In this document: in pieces, positions 17,048-25,033 of the stretch | Numbering within the stretch: the stretch's first letter is position 1 | Layout: every line of letters starts with the position of its first letter | Assembly: GCA_015057365.1 (NCBI GenBank) | Contig: SVEN01000002.1 | Coordinates: 62,001 to 126,000 of the forward strand | Length of the DNA stretch: 64,000 bases | Reading direction: 5' to 3' | DNA from: Lachnospiraceae bacterium | GTDB taxonomy: Bacteria; Bacillota; Clostridia; Lachnospirales; Lachnospiraceae | Notes under the pieces: generated by a model | What the model saw: the letters and a program-made list of their open reading frames with translations, nothing else | What the model was told of the DNA's origin: nothing | Databases searched by the model: none | Made by a program: the position numbers and the translations under genes

Positions 17048-17074
17048 ATCTAATCTCCTTTGCATTTTAATCTT

Positions 17075-17149
17075 GCGGAGATTGCCGAAACAACTGGAAA
17101 ACACACCGTAACCGACATGCTTTTCAGAAGTCTCGGAATATATCTCCGC
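17075..17149 (-). promoter_or_regulatory. Long stem-loop in the pnp 5' leader
   Basis: On the minus strand GCGGAGAT (17149-17142) pairs with ATCTCCGC (17082-17075), and an inner CCGAGAC/GTTTCGG continues the stem. E. coli pnp is autoregulated through a leader stem cut by RNase III. A similar role here is inference. Confidence 0.6.
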
Positions 17150-17240
17150 TAAATATATATCATACCACAATATATTGAAAAAGAAAAGCACTTTTTTCGA
17201 AATCCGTATATCCATACTTCACTAATCCAAACAAAAATAC

Positions 17241-17268
17241 TTGCATCTTATCGAAACTGTGGTATAAT
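17241..17268 (+). promoter_or_regulatory. Promoter of the antisense RNA
   Basis: TTGCAT (17241-17246) and TATAAT (17263-17268) with a 16-base spacer. No ORF with a ribosome site follows; the transcript would run into a terminator at 17317-17360. Confidence 0.75.
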
Positions 17269-17274
17269 AGAATT

Positions 17275-17362
17275 AGAAAAGGCAATCGCCACAGAGTGGT
17301 TGACCTATGTTGTGAGAAAAAGTCTCCCCTAACCGGTCAAAGTACAGGGGAGGCTTTTTATG
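17275..17362 (+). ncRNA. Putative antitoxin RNA of a type I toxin-antitoxin system
   Basis: A roughly 88-base transcript is bounded by a good promoter (17241-17268) and a strong terminator. It is convergent with the small toxin gene on the other strand and overlaps the 3' part of that mRNA across the shared terminator hairpin. TTGACC at 17300-17305 is complementary to GGTCAA in the terminator loop (17335-17340). Family knowledge: TxpA/RatA and Fst/RNAII loci have the same convergent arrangement. No coding potential is seen. Ends are estimated. Confidence 0.6.
17317..17360. terminator. Shared bidirectional terminator of toxin mRNA and antisense RNA
   Basis: CTCCCCT (17324-17330) pairs with AGGGGAG (17346-17352), extended by flanking A/T pairs, with T-runs on both strands. 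Confidence 0.85.
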
Positions 17363-17368
17363 TTGCTG

Positions 17369-17458
17369 TTACTGACAAATCAAAAATATGAATGTCAATA
17401 ATGCCAGAAGGAACATTCCAAAGGACATCAAATCCTTAAAATCAAAACGATTCTTCAT
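17369..17458 (-). CDS. Small hydrophobic type I toxin, holin-like (29 aa)
   Basis: The ORF runs from ATG 17458 to TAA 17369. GGAGG lies eight bases upstream, an ideal spacing; an ATG two codons earlier is too close to it. The peptide has a short basic head (MKNRFDFKDL) and one membrane helix (MSFGMFLLALLTFIFLI). It resembles the putative holin-like toxins of Firmicutes (TxpA/BsrG/Fst-like group). It has its own consensus-like promoter at 17552-17580, a hairpin-rich leader of about 85 bases, and a convergent antisense RNA. Membrane action and toxicity are inferred from family and layout. Confidence 0.72.
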   Translation of the reverse strand: MKNRFDFKDLMSFGMFLLALLTFIFLICQ

Positions 17459-17551
17459 CGGCATCACCTCCATTCCGTTCGAATGAAGGTCACCCACCCT
17501 TTACCATACGGTATGTACACGATTGCCGGTAGCCTGTCGGCTACTGATATT

Positions 17552-17580
17552 ATTATACCATAAACCGTATTCGAACACAA
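17552..17580 (-). promoter_or_regulatory. Promoter of the small toxin gene
   Basis: TTGTGT (17580-17575) and TATAAT (17557-17552) on the minus strand with a 17-base spacer. The leader contains the hairpin GTAGCCGACAGGCTAC. It shares GGCAATCG and a GTGGxTGACCT block, in the same order, with the antisense RNA. Confidence 0.78.
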
Positions 17581-17623
17581 GTTCTTTTTTTGTGCTTTCA
17601 TCCGGATTTATTATAAAAAACCC

Positions 17624-17680
17624 TTGACAGCTAACAGTTATTAGCTTATACTCACCTTAACAGGCTAATATTTATTAGCC
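17624..17680 (+). promoter_or_regulatory. tetR promoter with two TTAGC-type operator palindromes
   Basis: TTGACA (17624-17629) and TATACT (17647-17652) have a 17-base spacer that carries GCTAACAGTTATTAGC (17630-17645). A second palindrome GGCTAATATTTATTAGCC (17663-17680) lies just after the start region. Both share GCTAA...TTAGC half sites, so repressor binding would block the polymerase. The adjacent TetR protein is the obvious candidate. Confidence 0.82.
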
Positions 17681-17725
17681 ATCTTCTCAAAACATTAACC
17701 AACACTATTATGAAACGAGGTCTCT

Positions 17726-18349
17726 ATGAACACTAAATCACGTATTTTAGATGTTGCACTGACCCTTTTTTCCGAAAAAGGCTATCACTCCGTCTCTGTT
17801 GCCGAGATTGCGGATGCTGTAGGTATCAAAGCACCGTCTCTTTATAAGCATTATAAAAGCAAGCGGGACATTTTTGATGCTATTCTATCCGAAATGCAGA
17901 TACGATACGAACAACAAACTTCCGCACTACAGATGAACGGTAACAACCCTACAACCGACGCCGCTATCTTCTCCTCTGTTTCGGAAGATGCTCTCATTCA
18001 GATGGGTATCGGCCTATTCACCTATTTTTTGCACGATGACTATGTTTGCCGTTTTCGCAAAATGCTGACAGTCGAACAGTTTCATGATACGGAACTGGCT
18101 GCACTTTACACAAAACAATATACCGATGATCCCCTCTCCTATCAAAGTCAGATTTTTTCCATGCTTGGCGCCTGCGGATTGTTCCGTCCGGCAAATACAG
18201 ATGTTATGGCTCTCCATTTTTATGCCCCGCTTTATCTTCTGCTGACACTTTGCGACAGAGCGCCGGAACGGGAACCGGAAGCCATCTTGCTTTTGGAACA
18301 ACATATCAAACAATTCAATCAAATGTACAAAAAGGAGAACACACAATGA
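17726..18349 (+). CDS. TetR-family transcriptional repressor
   Basis: 207 residues. The N-terminal helix-turn-helix is typical: SRILDVALTLFSEKGYHSVSVAEIADAVGIKAPSLYKHYKSK in the first 50 residues (two overlapping segments of one stretch), with a variable ligand-binding C-terminus. The stop overlaps the start of the flavodoxin-like gene as ATGA, so the two are translationally coupled. Two palindromic operators in the promoter argue for autoregulation of this two-gene operon. The inducer is unknown; a quinone, nitro compound or other redox-active molecule would fit the partner. Confidence 0.93.
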   Translation: MNTKSRILDVALTLFSEKGYHSVSVAEIADAVGIKAPSLYKHYKSKRDIFDAILSEMQIRYEQQTSALQMNGNNPTTDAAIFSSVSEDALIQMGIGLFTYFLHDDYVCRFRKMLTVEQFHDTELAALYTKQYTDDPLSYQSQIFSMLGACGLFRPANTDVMALHFYAPLYLLLTLCDRAPEREPEAILLLEQHIKQFNQMYKKENTQ

Positions 18350-19041
18350 ATATTGTACTGATTCACGGACAAAACCACAAAGGAAGCACCTATCATATCG
18401 GACATATGATTACAGAAAAAATAAGCGGTGAAAAAGAAATTACGGAGTTCTTTCTTCCGAAAGACTTAAATCACTTTTGCCTAGGATGCTATCAGTGCAT
18501 TGAAGGAGACCAAAACTGCCCGTTTTATGAAGAGAAAAATAAAATTATGACTGCCGTAGAATCCGCCGATTTACTTATCTTTACTACTCCGACCTATTGT
18601 CTCAGAGCCTCGGCACCGATGAAATCCTTTCTTGATTTGACGTTCACCTACTGGATGTCCCACCGCCCTCGCGCCTGCATGTTTTCAAAAAAGGCCGTGG
18701 TAGTCTCTACTGCTTCCGGTGCCGGTGCAAAATCTGCGACCAAGGACATTTCCACTGCACTGTTTTACTGGGGTATTCCTTACAGAAAGACACTCGGTGT
18801 CGCATTGCAGGCCATGAACTGGGATATGGTTTCCCAAAAGAAAAAAGAAAGGCTGGAAAAGATTACAACAAAATTTGCAAAGAAACTTTCAATCAATAAA
18901 AGGCCTTTTGTTGGTCTCAAAACACGTTTCATATTCTTTGTCATGAGTAAGATGCAGTCCGGCGGAATGGGTTCCTCTCCTATGGAGAAGACCTATTGGC
19001 AAGAAAACGGATGGCTTGATAAAAATCGTCCGTGGAAATAG
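18346..19041 (+). CDS. Flavodoxin-fold NAD(P)H-dependent oxidoreductase
   Basis: 231 residues starting MNIVLIHGQNHKGSTYHIG, the phosphate-binding loop of the NADPH-dependent FMN reductase / flavodoxin-like family. HFCLGCYQCIEGDQNCPFYE is a Cys-rich segment common in iron-sulfur-flavoprotein-like relatives, and TTPTYCLRASAPMKSFLD is the usual middle motif. AAGGAG precedes ATG 18346, which overlaps the TetR stop. It probably reduces flavins, quinones or xenobiotics in the cytosol and is controlled by the TetR protein. The true substrate is not visible. Confidence 0.88.
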   Translation: MNIVLIHGQNHKGSTYHIGHMITEKISGEKEITEFFLPKDLNHFCLGCYQCIEGDQNCPFYEEKNKIMTAVESADLLIFTTPTYCLRASAPMKSFLDLTFTYWMSHRPRACMFSKKAVVVSTASGAGAKSATKDISTALFYWGIPYRKTLGVALQAMNWDMVSQKKKERLEKITTKFAKKLSINKRPFVGLKTRFIFFVMSKMQSGGMGSSPMEKTYWQENGWLDKNRPWK

Positions 19042-19065
19042 ACTCCTACAACACTCTAAGCAATA

Positions 19066-19112
19066 AAACATCGCCGCTTCGGTCTCCCACAACCAAAACG
19101 GCGACTTTGCTT
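19066..19112. terminator. Hairpin between convergent operons
   Basis: TCGCCG (19071-19076) pairs with CGGCGA (19099-19104), with T-rich sequence on both strands outside. It separates the flavodoxin gene from the ABC permease end. Confidence 0.6.
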
Positions 19113-19184
19113 TCTTCTACTCTCTTCTCCTACCCTAACCGGCTTACTACCACAATGCCCCCAAGCAATTACTGCGTTTCCCGT

Positions 19185-20777
19185 TTACAGCTCCTCAAAC
19201 TTCTTGCCGCCCCACTTCACCATCACAAGATAGAACAGGTAAGTAATAAAAATAAACAATACATTCACGATGGAAAATGCAAGCAGGCTGTTCTTTGCTC
19301 CTCCGAGCAATGCCGCAAATCCGAAGTACATACCTACGTAGATTGCGCTGATAAACATCATGACAAAGATTGCGAAGAACACTGCCATGGACTGCTTACA
19401 AGGTGCCGCTTCGTTCGGCCAGTCAAGGCGCGGGAAGCACATATTGAAAATAAGTCCCAATACACCGGTCAGTACAAATAAAATAGCCGTACCGATGACC
19501 GCAAAAATCGTTTCAAACCAGCCGATTTTATATACGATACCAAGTGCCAAGGCTCCTACGCATGCCACCGGCACAGACGCGATACAATGGAACCGGAGCT
19601 TCGCTCTTAATACATCCGCTCCACTGATCGGCATGGAGCGAAGAATCCAGATATGCTTTCCCTCCAGGGAAACAGACGGTGCGGAAATCGGTGTCATGGA
19701 AGCCAGTAGGCCCATTGTTCCGGTTAAAAGAACCGGAAGTATCTTTTGCAGTTTTCCATCCATCATCTGATTCATTGCCATTACCAGCTTATCCTTTAAC
19801 ATGATGCCCGCTCCCACAAACGCAACAATCATGAAAAGGCCCATTCCGATATTTACAAGATAGGTGGTACTGGTAAAGAACCGCTTGGATTCCTTTCTGC
19901 ACACAGTTCCCATAGCCGAACGTACCTTATCGTCACGCTTCTGCTTTGCCGCACGCTTTGTCTTACCGCCTACCAGCATTGCCCGGACAAAGGTCACATT
20001 CAAAATAACCGTAACGATAGTAAAAATACCGATACAAACAAGTGCCAGAAGTGCAAACTGTCCCCAATCTCCGAAGCATGCCACACCTAATGCATAGAAC
20101 GGCCATGCAAAGGACTGGACCGCAGACGCAATCTTTCCGCCGTTATTTACCAAAAGTAACATCAGATTTTCAAGCTGATTGATTCCGATAAAATACAAAA
20201 TCATTACCACAGTCATGAAAATCGTTGCCACAATGGCCTTGTGACGGAAGCCAGCCAGCAAAAAGTGAAGAAGCCAACCAAGCAAACAGGTCACTGCCTG
20301 TGTCAAAAGTCCCATTAAAATCATGGAAAGCAAATATACCAGCCAAAAGCTTCCGGAAAAGCCCATCTTCATGCTGTATACCAATCCGGCCGGCATCATT
20401 ACTACAGCCACAAATACCATGGTCAGTAAATATAACACAAACACACGACTGCCTACGATATGCCCCGGTTTTATCGGCATTGCAAGGAGTAAGTCATTAT
20501 CCTTCGCCTGATACATCTGAGACTGTGTCGTAAATACCGTTCCGAAAATGCCGAAGGCAAAGGCCAGAAGACCGGCTAACGCAAAGTACAACCACGCAAA
20601 CTCTGTTTCCAAATATGAAGATAACATGCTCCAACTACCGAACAACATTCCTTCTATCGTAAAGAACAGAAACACTATCGCCACCGCAATCAGCGCGCCC
20701 ATTCCCTTTTTTCCGCCGAAGGACTTCTTCATCGCACCAAACAGAGCCTTCATACGAATTCCGATTAAAAGCTTCAT
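19185..20777 (-). CDS. ABC-2 type transporter permease
   Basis: 530 residues with about a dozen hydrophobic helices and no recognisable ATPase motif. It starts MKLLIGIRMKALFGAMKKSFGGKKG, a basic cytoplasmic head, and a large permease follows. The ATG overlaps the ATPase stop by four bases, so the two form one transporter. Firmicutes relatives are exporters of unknown or antibiotic-like cargo. Nothing in the sequence identifies the cargo. Confidence 0.88.
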   Translation of the reverse strand: MKLLIGIRMKALFGAMKKSFGGKKGMGALIAVAIVFLFFTIEGMLFGSWSMLSSYLETEFAWLYFALAGLLAFAFGIFGTVFTTQSQMYQAKDNDLLLAMPIKPGHIVGSRVFVLYLLTMVFVAVVMMPAGLVYSMKMGFSGSFWLVYLLSMILMGLLTQAVTCLLGWLLHFLLAGFRHKAIVATIFMTVVMILYFIGINQLENLMLLLVNNGGKIASAVQSFAWPFYALGVACFGDWGQFALLALVCIGIFTIVTVILNVTFVRAMLVGGKTKRAAKQKRDDKVRSAMGTVCRKESKRFFTSTTYLVNIGMGLFMIVAFVGAGIMLKDKLVMAMNQMMDGKLQKILPVLLTGTMGLLASMTPISAPSVSLEGKHIWILRSMPISGADVLRAKLRFHCIASVPVACVGALALGIVYKIGWFETIFAVIGTAILFVLTGVLGLIFNMCFPRLDWPNEAAPCKQSMAVFFAIFVMMFISAIYVGMYFGFAALLGGAKNSLLAFSIVNVLFIFITYLFYLVMVKWGGKKFEEL

Positions 20778-21487
20778 GCCTTCTCATCCTCCAATTCCAG
20801 GAATACTTCCTCTAAGGAAGAATCGCCTCTTACCTCATCCATGGTACCGGATGCCACTAAGTTACCGCCCTTAATAATCGCCACCTTGTGACAAAGCTTC
20901 TCCGCCACCTCGAGCACATGGGTAGAGAAGAAAATCGCACCGCCTTCTTCACAATGCTTCTTCATAATCTGCTTTAACTGATGGGATGCGGACGGGTCCA
21001 ACCCCACAAACGGCTCATCCATTAAAATCAGCTTCGGCGCATGCACCAACGCGGAAATAATTGCCACCTTCTGCTTCATACCGTGAGAATACTCGGAAAT
21101 CGGCAGCGCCAACGCCTCGGTAATGCCGAGCATCTCTCCGTACCGGTCAATACGCTCGTTGCGCTCCTTCTTCGACACACCGTACACATCCGCCACAAAA
21201 TTCAAATAATCGTAGCCTGTCAGGAAATCGTACAAATCCGGGTTATCCGGAATATACGCCATCTCCTTTTTGCAGGTAATCGGTTCGTCCGCAATGGACT
21301 TACCGTTAATCAAAATCGTACCTTCCGTAGCCTTCAGCAAACCGCAGCAAGCCTTTAAGGTCGTCGTCTTTCCGGCACCGTTGTGCCCGATAAAACCGTA
21401 AATCTCGCCCGGCGCAATATGCAGATTTAAATTATTCACCGCTACCTTCTCACCGTAGCGCTTCGTAAAACCTTCGATCTTTAACAT
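20774..21487 (-). CDS. ABC transporter ATP-binding protein
   Basis: 237 residues from ATG 21487; 18 more in-frame codons upstream have no better start. Walker A is GHNGAGKTT. The signature is degenerate (SEYSHGMKQK), as in many ABC-2 ATPases, and Walker B is LILMDEPFVGLDP. The H-loop is FFSTHVLE. It should power the downstream permease, to which it is coupled by a four-base overlap. The pair is typical of CcmA-type exporters in Clostridia. Confidence 0.93.
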   Translation of the reverse strand: MLKIEGFTKRYGEKVAVNNLNLHIAPGEIYGFIGHNGAGKTTTLKACCGLLKATEGTILINGKSIADEPITCKKEMAYIPDNPDLYDFLTGYDYLNFVADVYGVSKKERNERIDRYGEMLGITEALALPISEYSHGMKQKVAIISALVHAPKLILMDEPFVGLDPSASHQLKQIMKKHCEEGGAIFFSTHVLEVAEKLCHKVAIIKGGNLVASGTMDEVRGDSSLEEVFLELEDEKA

Positions 21488-21598
21488 AAAAGAAAAGCCT
21501 CCCTTGTATGATTGTACTAACAGCTTAATACAACTATACAACAGAGACTTTTGTTTGTCAATAAATAATTTGAAATATTTTCTAATCCATTGGTCCCA

Positions 21599-21907
21599 TT
21601 ATACTCCGAACATCTGCTCATATATCCATCTGAGATACAAAAAGAACCCAGCCGCCAGTATCGGTCCCATATAATTGGTCGGCATCAGGAATATGTAAAT
21701 CAGCTTCTGTTTCAGGCTCTCCCCCCACCGGATTGCCAAAACAATATCCACAATCAGCGCAATAGGAAAACCCGCAAGAAAAATCCAGATACCGAGATCC
21801 GATAACGGGCTCTCCATCGGCATAGTATTCACAAGCAAAACATTAATTCCGAAACATCCCAATTGAATCGCCATCGTAATCATCAAAATTTTTAAATAAG
21901 ACTTCAA
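21599..21907 (-). CDS. Small membrane protein of unknown function, probable TTG start
   Basis: About 102 residues with three predicted helices (ILMITMAIQLGCFGINVLLV, a second around IWIFLAGFPIALIVDIVLAI, and a third near the end). GAGGAGG lies nine bases before a TTG codon at 21907, while the upstream ATG at 21934 is before that site and lacks one, so TTG is the better start. No family recognised. It is the last gene of a minus-strand run of membrane or lipoprotein genes (21599-23675). Confidence 0.65.
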   Translation of the reverse strand: MKSYLKILMITMAIQLGCFGINVLLVNTMPMESPLSDLGIWIFLAGFPIALIVDIVLAIRWGESLKQKLIYIFLMPTNYMGPILAAGFFLYLRWIYEQMFGV

Positions 21908-21954
21908 TGAAGCATACCTCCTCAAGTATATCACTCAACTATATATCTCACCGG

Positions 21955-22254
21955 TTAAGGCACCATCGAAAATATAAAAAAGCAAACGGCACAGACAAGC
22001 CCTGTCAACAAAATCAGAACCGGCTTTTTCCGTCTCTCTATCCTTTTAGACACTCCGATTTTAATAAGCACCGGCAACATTGCAAAAAAGCCACCAAATA
22101 ACGAATAAACAACAAAACCCAACGTCGTACAATCCAGTGCCAGCGAAAAAAACAAAACAATAATCAATCCCCCATAAAAGCCGAAATATCCGGTCACCAA
22201 AGTCGCCGGAAGCACCCACCAGTTTCTCTTCAGAAAATCTATTGCTTTATCCAT
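21955..22254 (-). CDS. Small membrane protein of unknown function
   Basis: 99 residues from ATG 22254, preceded by GGGAGGG. The start MDKAIDFLKRNWWVLPATLV leads into two or three hydrophobic segments and a basic turn (KRIERRKKPV), then a final helix. I do not recognise the family. It is 20 bases after the stop of the lipoprotein gene, so probably co-transcribed. Confidence 0.68.
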   Translation of the reverse strand: MDKAIDFLKRNWWVLPATLVTGYFGFYGGLIIVLFFSLALDCTTLGFVVYSLFGGFFAMLPVLIKIGVSKRIERRKKPVLILLTGLVCAVCFFIFSMVP

Positions 22255-22274
22255 GCCGCTTCCCTCCCTTTCTG

Positions 22275-23357
22275 TCAATACTGCATATCGTACCATGCTT
22301 CCATAAACGCCCCGTCTACCACAAGTTCCACTGCTCTTTTTGCCGCCTCATCCTTCAGCTGTGATGTAAATCCCTTCTGATCATTCCCTTGATTTACCTT
22401 TACATAAGTGGCACCTTCTTTGCTCCACTGAACGCAATAACGGTAATATTGTCTTGTAGGCTCCACACAAGGCGCTACAATAGAGCTACTCCTATCCTCA
22501 ACCGGACTTTTTGTATCCAGATTACAAATCAAAGATAATAATCGTTTTCTTTCATCGTTCCCCAGATTTCCCAGGTAGCTTCGTCCTGCGATATAGTTCT
22601 CCAAAGACTGTCTTTTCAGTCCGCTTTCTGTCAAAACTTCCCCATAATCTCCAAAACCTGCTTCCACTGCTCCGTCTGCATATACAAGTAAGATGGCAGG
22701 GTCCGTATCCGTTTTTCCGGTAATATCAACATTGACCAACATTGCAACAACTTCGTCACCGGAAAACTCATACTCTAATGCTTTTCTTCTTCTCTGCAGA
22801 TAATCGGATTCATCTGCCCATTCCTCCCCGAAAAGTCCAATGATTTTTTCGACATTCTCATCCAGCCGTTCCCAGCATAGATTCCCCTCTCCCTTTAGCA
22901 TCACAAACTCCGGCGTATCGGAAGTAAATCTTACTCCGTATAAATCACTTTGTCCCGCATCAACGACATAAATCGCATCTTTCTTTATTTCCGAACATTC
23001 CTCTATCTCATATAAATAATCCATGCATTGTACCGTTTCCTCCGGTGACAAATACTCTATCCTTTCGAACTCCGAAAGATGACTCGATAAATATTGATAC
23101 AAATTCTCTATACTTGCATATTTCCTATCTTTCTCAGACAAATCAAAAAAACATTTGGAACCGTCACCTAGAACAAAATACCCTCCGTTCTCATACCCAT
23201 TTGCATATGATGTGTCACTTAAAATAAACATAATTGTTTGGCTGTAATCGACATTCAAGTTTTCCTGCCCATTTTTCTTTTTTTCATTGTCTTTTCCACT
23301 ACAGCTCGCCAACAAAAAACATAACAAACAAAATGATGCAACAAATTTTTTATTCAT
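22275..23357 (-). CDS. Putative lipoprotein of unknown function
   Basis: 360 residues with a lipoprotein signal (CLLCFLLASCSGK, lipid Cys near 19) and an acidic soluble remainder. I see no enzyme motif. The middle holds a segment about disulfide-free recognition-like sheets (FVMLKGEGNLCWERLDENVE). GGGGGAAAG precedes the ATG. It is flanked on the same strand by small membrane proteins, which suggests a membrane-associated unit, but its role is unknown. Confidence 0.75.
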   Translation of the reverse strand: MNKKFVASFCLLCFLLASCSGKDNEKKKNGQENLNVDYSQTIMFILSDTSYANGYENGGYFVLGDGSKCFFDLSEKDRKYASIENLYQYLSSHLSEFERIEYLSPEETVQCMDYLYEIEECSEIKKDAIYVVDAGQSDLYGVRFTSDTPEFVMLKGEGNLCWERLDENVEKIIGLFGEEWADESDYLQRRRKALEYEFSGDEVVAMLVNVDITGKTDTDPAILLVYADGAVEAGFGDYGEVLTESGLKRQSLENYIAGRSYLGNLGNDERKRLLSLICNLDTKSPVEDRSSSIVAPCVEPTRQYYRYCVQWSKEGATYVKVNQGNDQKGFTSQLKDEAAKRAVELVVDGAFMEAWYDMQY

Positions 23358-23366
23358 ACTTTCCCC

Positions 23367-23675
23367 CTATATAATCGCCACAAACCACGCAACCCCTGCG
23401 AAAAACAATACAAACGATGCAATCACAACACGTTTCACCCCTATTTTCATTCGCCGAGAATTTCTAACCTTATAAATAATAGGAATCGATGTGATTGCTC
23501 CTGTTATCAACATTCCCACTATTATCCCCGGTGCCTCCAAGCCTGTCAACTCCCAAATCGTCATTCCCAATCCCCATGCTATCATCATTCCAAGTATCCA
23601 TGCCGGATAAAACAGAAGGAAACAGCAGAACGGAACAACACACCATTTTTTCATAAATGAAATCAACTTTTTCAT
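23367..23675 (-). CDS. Small membrane protein of unknown function
   Basis: 102 residues from ATG 23675 (GAGGGGG upstream). It begins MKKLISFMKKWCVVPFCC and has four hydrophobic stretches with a basic segment (VRNSRRMKIGVKRVV) before the last. It ends nine bases before the lipoprotein start. It shares its general build with the gene at 21955-22254 (several helices with a basic turn), so these may be distant relatives, which a sequence search could test. Confidence 0.66.
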   Translation of the reverse strand: MKKLISFMKKWCVVPFCCFLLFYPAWILGMMIAWGLGMTIWELTGLEAPGIIVGMLITGAITSIPIIYKVRNSRRMKIGVKRVVIASFVLFFAGVAWFVAII

Positions 23676-23837
23676 AACCCTATTCCCCCTCTCGCTTCTC
23701 ATTTTACACCCAAAAGCCTCCTGATGCAACCATCGATGTTTATTCCGACTTTCTAAGAAATAGGTGCTGACGCAAATGTCGCAAATGATAACAGTGCAAC
23801 TCCGATTTTATTGTTTCTTTTTTTATCATTAAACAAA

Positions 23838-23863
23838 CAGAGGTATTGTTAACAATACCTCTG
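23838..23863. terminator. 26-base perfect palindrome
   Basis: CAGAGGTATTGTT followed directly by AACAATACCTCTG, 13+13 with no spacer. On the minus strand it is followed by TTTGTTT, so it can act as a second terminator after kdgK. Confidence 0.65.
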
Positions 23864-23895
23864 CGCGTTCACAAACTACAAAAGAAACTATAAAA

Positions 23896-23932
23896 GCGGA
23901 GCCGCGCTTTGGAATTCTGCGTCAGCCCCGCC
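23896..23932 (-). terminator. Terminator of kdgK
   Basis: An imperfect GC-rich stem (GCGGGGCTGACGC with GCGCGGCTCCGC on the minus strand, with a G-U pair) is followed by TTTTATAG. Confidence 0.7.
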
Positions 23933-23937
23933 ATCAT

Positions 23938-24969
23938 TTATCTCTGTACTCTTCCGCTTCCGTCGCCGCCAACCAGATTGTCAACGTCTGCTCTGGAAAC
24001 CAGGTTAAAGTCGCCCGGAATGGTGTGCTTTAATGCGGATGCAGCCACACCGAACTCTAAGGCATCCTTAAAATTCTTTCCGTCAAGGAAACCGCAAATG
24101 GTGCCGCCTGCGAAGGAATCGCCACCGCCTACTCGATCTACAATCGGAGAGATTCTGTATTCCTTGGAGTGATAGAACTCCTTGGTGTCTCTGGAATAGA
24201 TACACGCGGACCAACCGTTGTCGGATGCGGAATGGCTGACACGCAGAGAGCTGATCACATACTCAAAGTTGTACTTTGCTACCATCTGCTCAAAAATGTC
24301 TTTATATCCCGCAAGCTCCAGCTCGCCGTTGGTTACATCGGTGTTGCCCGGTTTAAAACCGAGAACCTTCTCCGCATCCTCTTCGTTACCGATACATACA
24401 TCAACATACTGCATCAGATTGCTCATGACCTTCTGTGCCTTCTCGGAAGACCAAAGCTTTTTACGGAAGTTTAAGTCTACGGAAACCTTTACTCCCGCCT
24501 TCTTCGCAGCCTTAAGAGCCTCTTCGGTCAGCTCAGCCGCCGCATCGGAAACTGCCGGAGTAATACCGGTAAAGTGGAACCAATCCACGCCTTCAAAAAT
24601 CTTATCGAAATCAAAGTCAGCCGCAACCGCGGTAGAAATGGAGGAATGTGCTCTGTCGTACACTACGTTGGAAGCACGCATTGCCGCACCGGTCTCAAGA
24701 AAATAAATACCGAGACGCTCTCCGCCGTAAGCAATATTCTCCGTACCGACGTTCATCTTACGAAGTGCAGCTACCGCACACTCACCGATCGGGTTCTTCG
24801 GAACCTTGGTTACAAAGTGTGCATCATGGCCGTAGTTTGCCAAAGAAACCGCTACGTTTGCTTCACCGCCGCCGTAGCATACATCAAACTCGTCTGCCTG
24901 AATAAACTTCTCGTTTCCCGGGGTGGAAAGTCTTAACATGATTTCACCCATCGTCACAACCTTTGCCAT
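23938..24969 (-). CDS. kdgK: 2-keto-3-deoxygluconate kinase (PfkB family)
   Basis: 343 residues from ATG 24969 (GGAGAC upstream; a 17-codon extension is not supported). It begins AKVVTMGEIMLRLSTPG, and the C-terminal PfkB motif RVGGGDSFAGG carries the catalytic Asp. The enzyme phosphorylates 2-keto-3-deoxygluconate, the product of the hexuronate branch, to KDPG. The divergent LacI regulator and uxaC (glucuronate isomerase) support this over other sugar kinases. The KDPG aldolase and mannonate/altronate steps are not in the window. A cre-like operator overlaps the start site. Confidence 0.87.
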   Translation of the reverse strand: MAKVVTMGEIMLRLSTPGNEKFIQADEFDVCYGGGEANVAVSLANYGHDAHFVTKVPKNPIGECAVAALRKMNVGTENIAYGGERLGIYFLETGAAMRASNVVYDRAHSSISTAVAADFDFDKIFEGVDWFHFTGITPAVSDAAAELTEEALKAAKKAGVKVSVDLNFRKKLWSSEKAQKVMSNLMQYVDVCIGNEEDAEKVLGFKPGNTDVTNGELELAGYKDIFEQMVAKYNFEYVISSLRVSHSASDNGWSACIYSRDTKEFYHSKEYRISPIVDRVGGGDSFAGGTICGFLDGKNFKDALEFGVAASALKHTIPGDFNLVSRADVDNLVGGDGSGRVQR

Positions 24970-25033
24970 AGTCTTAGTCTCCTTTTTTCGTTTATCATAA
25001 CCTATTTTGTTCACTTTCACAGCTTACATGCTT

